NCBI GenBank assembly: GCA_002351365.1
Contig: DEGE01000010.1
Location: forward strand, 430-14,167
From: Candidatus Saccharibacteria bacterium UBA2834
GTDB lineage: Bacteria; Patescibacteriota; Saccharimonadia; Saccharimonadales; Saccharimonadaceae
Direction: 5' to 3'
DNA: 13,738 nt
In this document: positions 12,972-13,738 of the stretch, piece after piece
How positions within the stretch are numbered: position 1 is the stretch's first letter
Layout: each line of letters begins with the position of its first letter
Made by a program: the position numbers and the translations under genes
Notes under the pieces: generated by a model
Databases searched by the model: none
What the model was told of the DNA's origin: nothing
What the model saw: the letters and a program-made list of their open reading frames with translations, nothing else

Positions 12972-13720
12972 GATAGCCCGAAATTGGGACGGCATACTCT
13001 TCGTCAGTCGCAGCGCGATAGCGGTTGCCCTGATAGCCGACCTCGAATCCCTTGAACGCACGATATACTTTTTGGGTTTCCGTATCGTAAACACGCTCAA
13101 AGCCATAGTGCTCGTCAGCCCACTTTTGGCGCGCGATGTCGTATTCAGCTTCGCGGTTTTGCCAGGCATTTTCAATATTCGCGACCGCCGCCTGTATGAA
13201 CGAATTTACATCGCCAGCTTCATCGTCCCAAATATCGTTTTGTGCAACCCCGTCAGAAAAATCAGACTTAAAACTGAGGGTTTTCAATGACGCAATCAGC
13301 GCCGGCGCGTCTTGCAACAGGTGATCTTGCGGTGTCGTAATAAATGCCGTGGCATAGACAACGTAATAGCCCGTGACATCAGACGGTTCATAACTAATCA
13401 AAGTTCCAGTGAAGACACCCTCACCTTTATCTGAGTCTTTGGCGTCTTGCTTTTTGGTGGAGAAAGTTGCGCGAAGGGTCGAGTCGTCTTTTGCCTTTTG
13501 CGATAGGCTGGTGGTGTTTTTAGCCGTATCGCTCGCGACAAAATGTCGTAGTTGTGGAAAATGAAAGTCGGCAAATTCCTCAGAATAAGTTTGGATGTTT
13601 TCAGTATATTCATTAAAAACACCATAGAAAGATTCAACTTTCGGCACACGAATTACTGGTGCATAAGAATAGATGCCGTACTTTTCCTGATCGACATTGG
13701 CATAACGCAAGTCAATATTA
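12958..13720 (-). CDS. Hypothetical protein, 5' end off the contig
   Basis: An open frame runs from its stop at 12958 to the end of real sequence at 13720, at least 253 codons. A TTG at 13710 is in frame, but codons upstream (reading NID) remain open, so the true start is most likely beyond the contig end. The protein is hydrophilic, with alternating helical and beta-like segments and no membrane helix in the visible part. The C-terminal 70 residues (ENAWQNREAEYDIARQKWAD, then VYDTETQKVYRAFKGFEVGY and the ending AVPISGYLNKA) resemble a beta-rich tail seen in some secreted or surface proteins. No family is recognised. Its stop overlaps the methyltransferase gene tail by 14 bases. Confidence 0.75.
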
Positions 13721-13738
13721 AGATCGGAAGAGCGTCGT
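13721..13738. other. Illumina adapter remnant at the contig end
   Basis: AGATCGGAAGAGCGTCGT is exactly the first 18 bases of the Illumina TruSeq adapter read-through (its reverse complement ends in GCTCTTCCGATCT). It is not part of the genome. The biological sequence ends at 13720, and any translation into this stretch is artificial. Confidence 0.97.

Noticed and set aside
1..13738. Possible UGA=Gly genetic code of Gracilibacteria/Absconditabacteria.
   Set aside because: TGA ends the Nudix gene, the small protein at 9349 and the methyltransferase at family-typical or sensible lengths, and long genes have no internal TGA.
1..13738. CRISPR array, transposase or integrase.
   Set aside because: No regularly spaced direct repeats and no recognisable recombinase or Cas protein were found on either strand.

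Overview
The window looks like one end of a bacterial contig from a small, compact genome. I favour a Candidate Phyla Radiation organism such as Saccharibacteria (moderate confidence, no marker gene is present). The reasons are short hypothetical proteins, almost no intergenic space, convergent genes that abut or overlap at their stops, few Shine-Dalgarno sites, and -10 boxes that sit directly in front of start codons. TGA is used as a normal stop (for example at 9349 and 12971), so the UGA=Gly codes of Gracilibacteria and Absconditabacteria do not apply. The last 18 bases are Illumina adapter sequence, so the true biological sequence ends at 13720.

Layout. Positions 1-336 hold a possibly decayed minus-strand membrane-protein gene and a symmetric bidirectional -10 box. 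A hypothetical protein follows (337-786). Next is a divergent TetR regulator/MMPL transporter pair (792-5244) with a clear palindrome between them; the transporter has a very large extracytoplasmic insert built of about six repeats. Then come a set of small genes: a shortened MmcQ/YjbR-like protein, an XRE regulator with membrane segments and a zinc ribbon, a ClbS/DfsB-like protein and a TfoX N-domain protein (5253-7108).

The most striking block is 7105-12109, all on the minus strand. In transcription order it encodes a Nudix hydrolase, a PD-(D/E)XK nuclease fused to a DUF2075/Schlafen-group-3-type helicase, a small unknown protein, a MazG/dCTP-pyrophosphatase-like enzyme, and a second nuclease-helicase paralogue. 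It reads as two tightly coupled modules, each pairing one nucleotide-cleaning enzyme with one nuclease-helicase. I infer a genome-defence or nucleic-acid quality-control function; this is not demonstrated.

Downstream are a structured intergenic element (a second copy lies at 6116-6188), a tRNA-Lys(CTT) with its promoter and terminator, a membrane-anchored methyltransferase resembling the FAM173/ANTKMT lysine methyltransferases, and the C-terminal part of an unknown protein that runs off the contig end.

At least six genes have a -10 hexamer ending only 6-9 bases before the ATG, so their mRNAs are probably leaderless. That is the main regulatory theme of the window.
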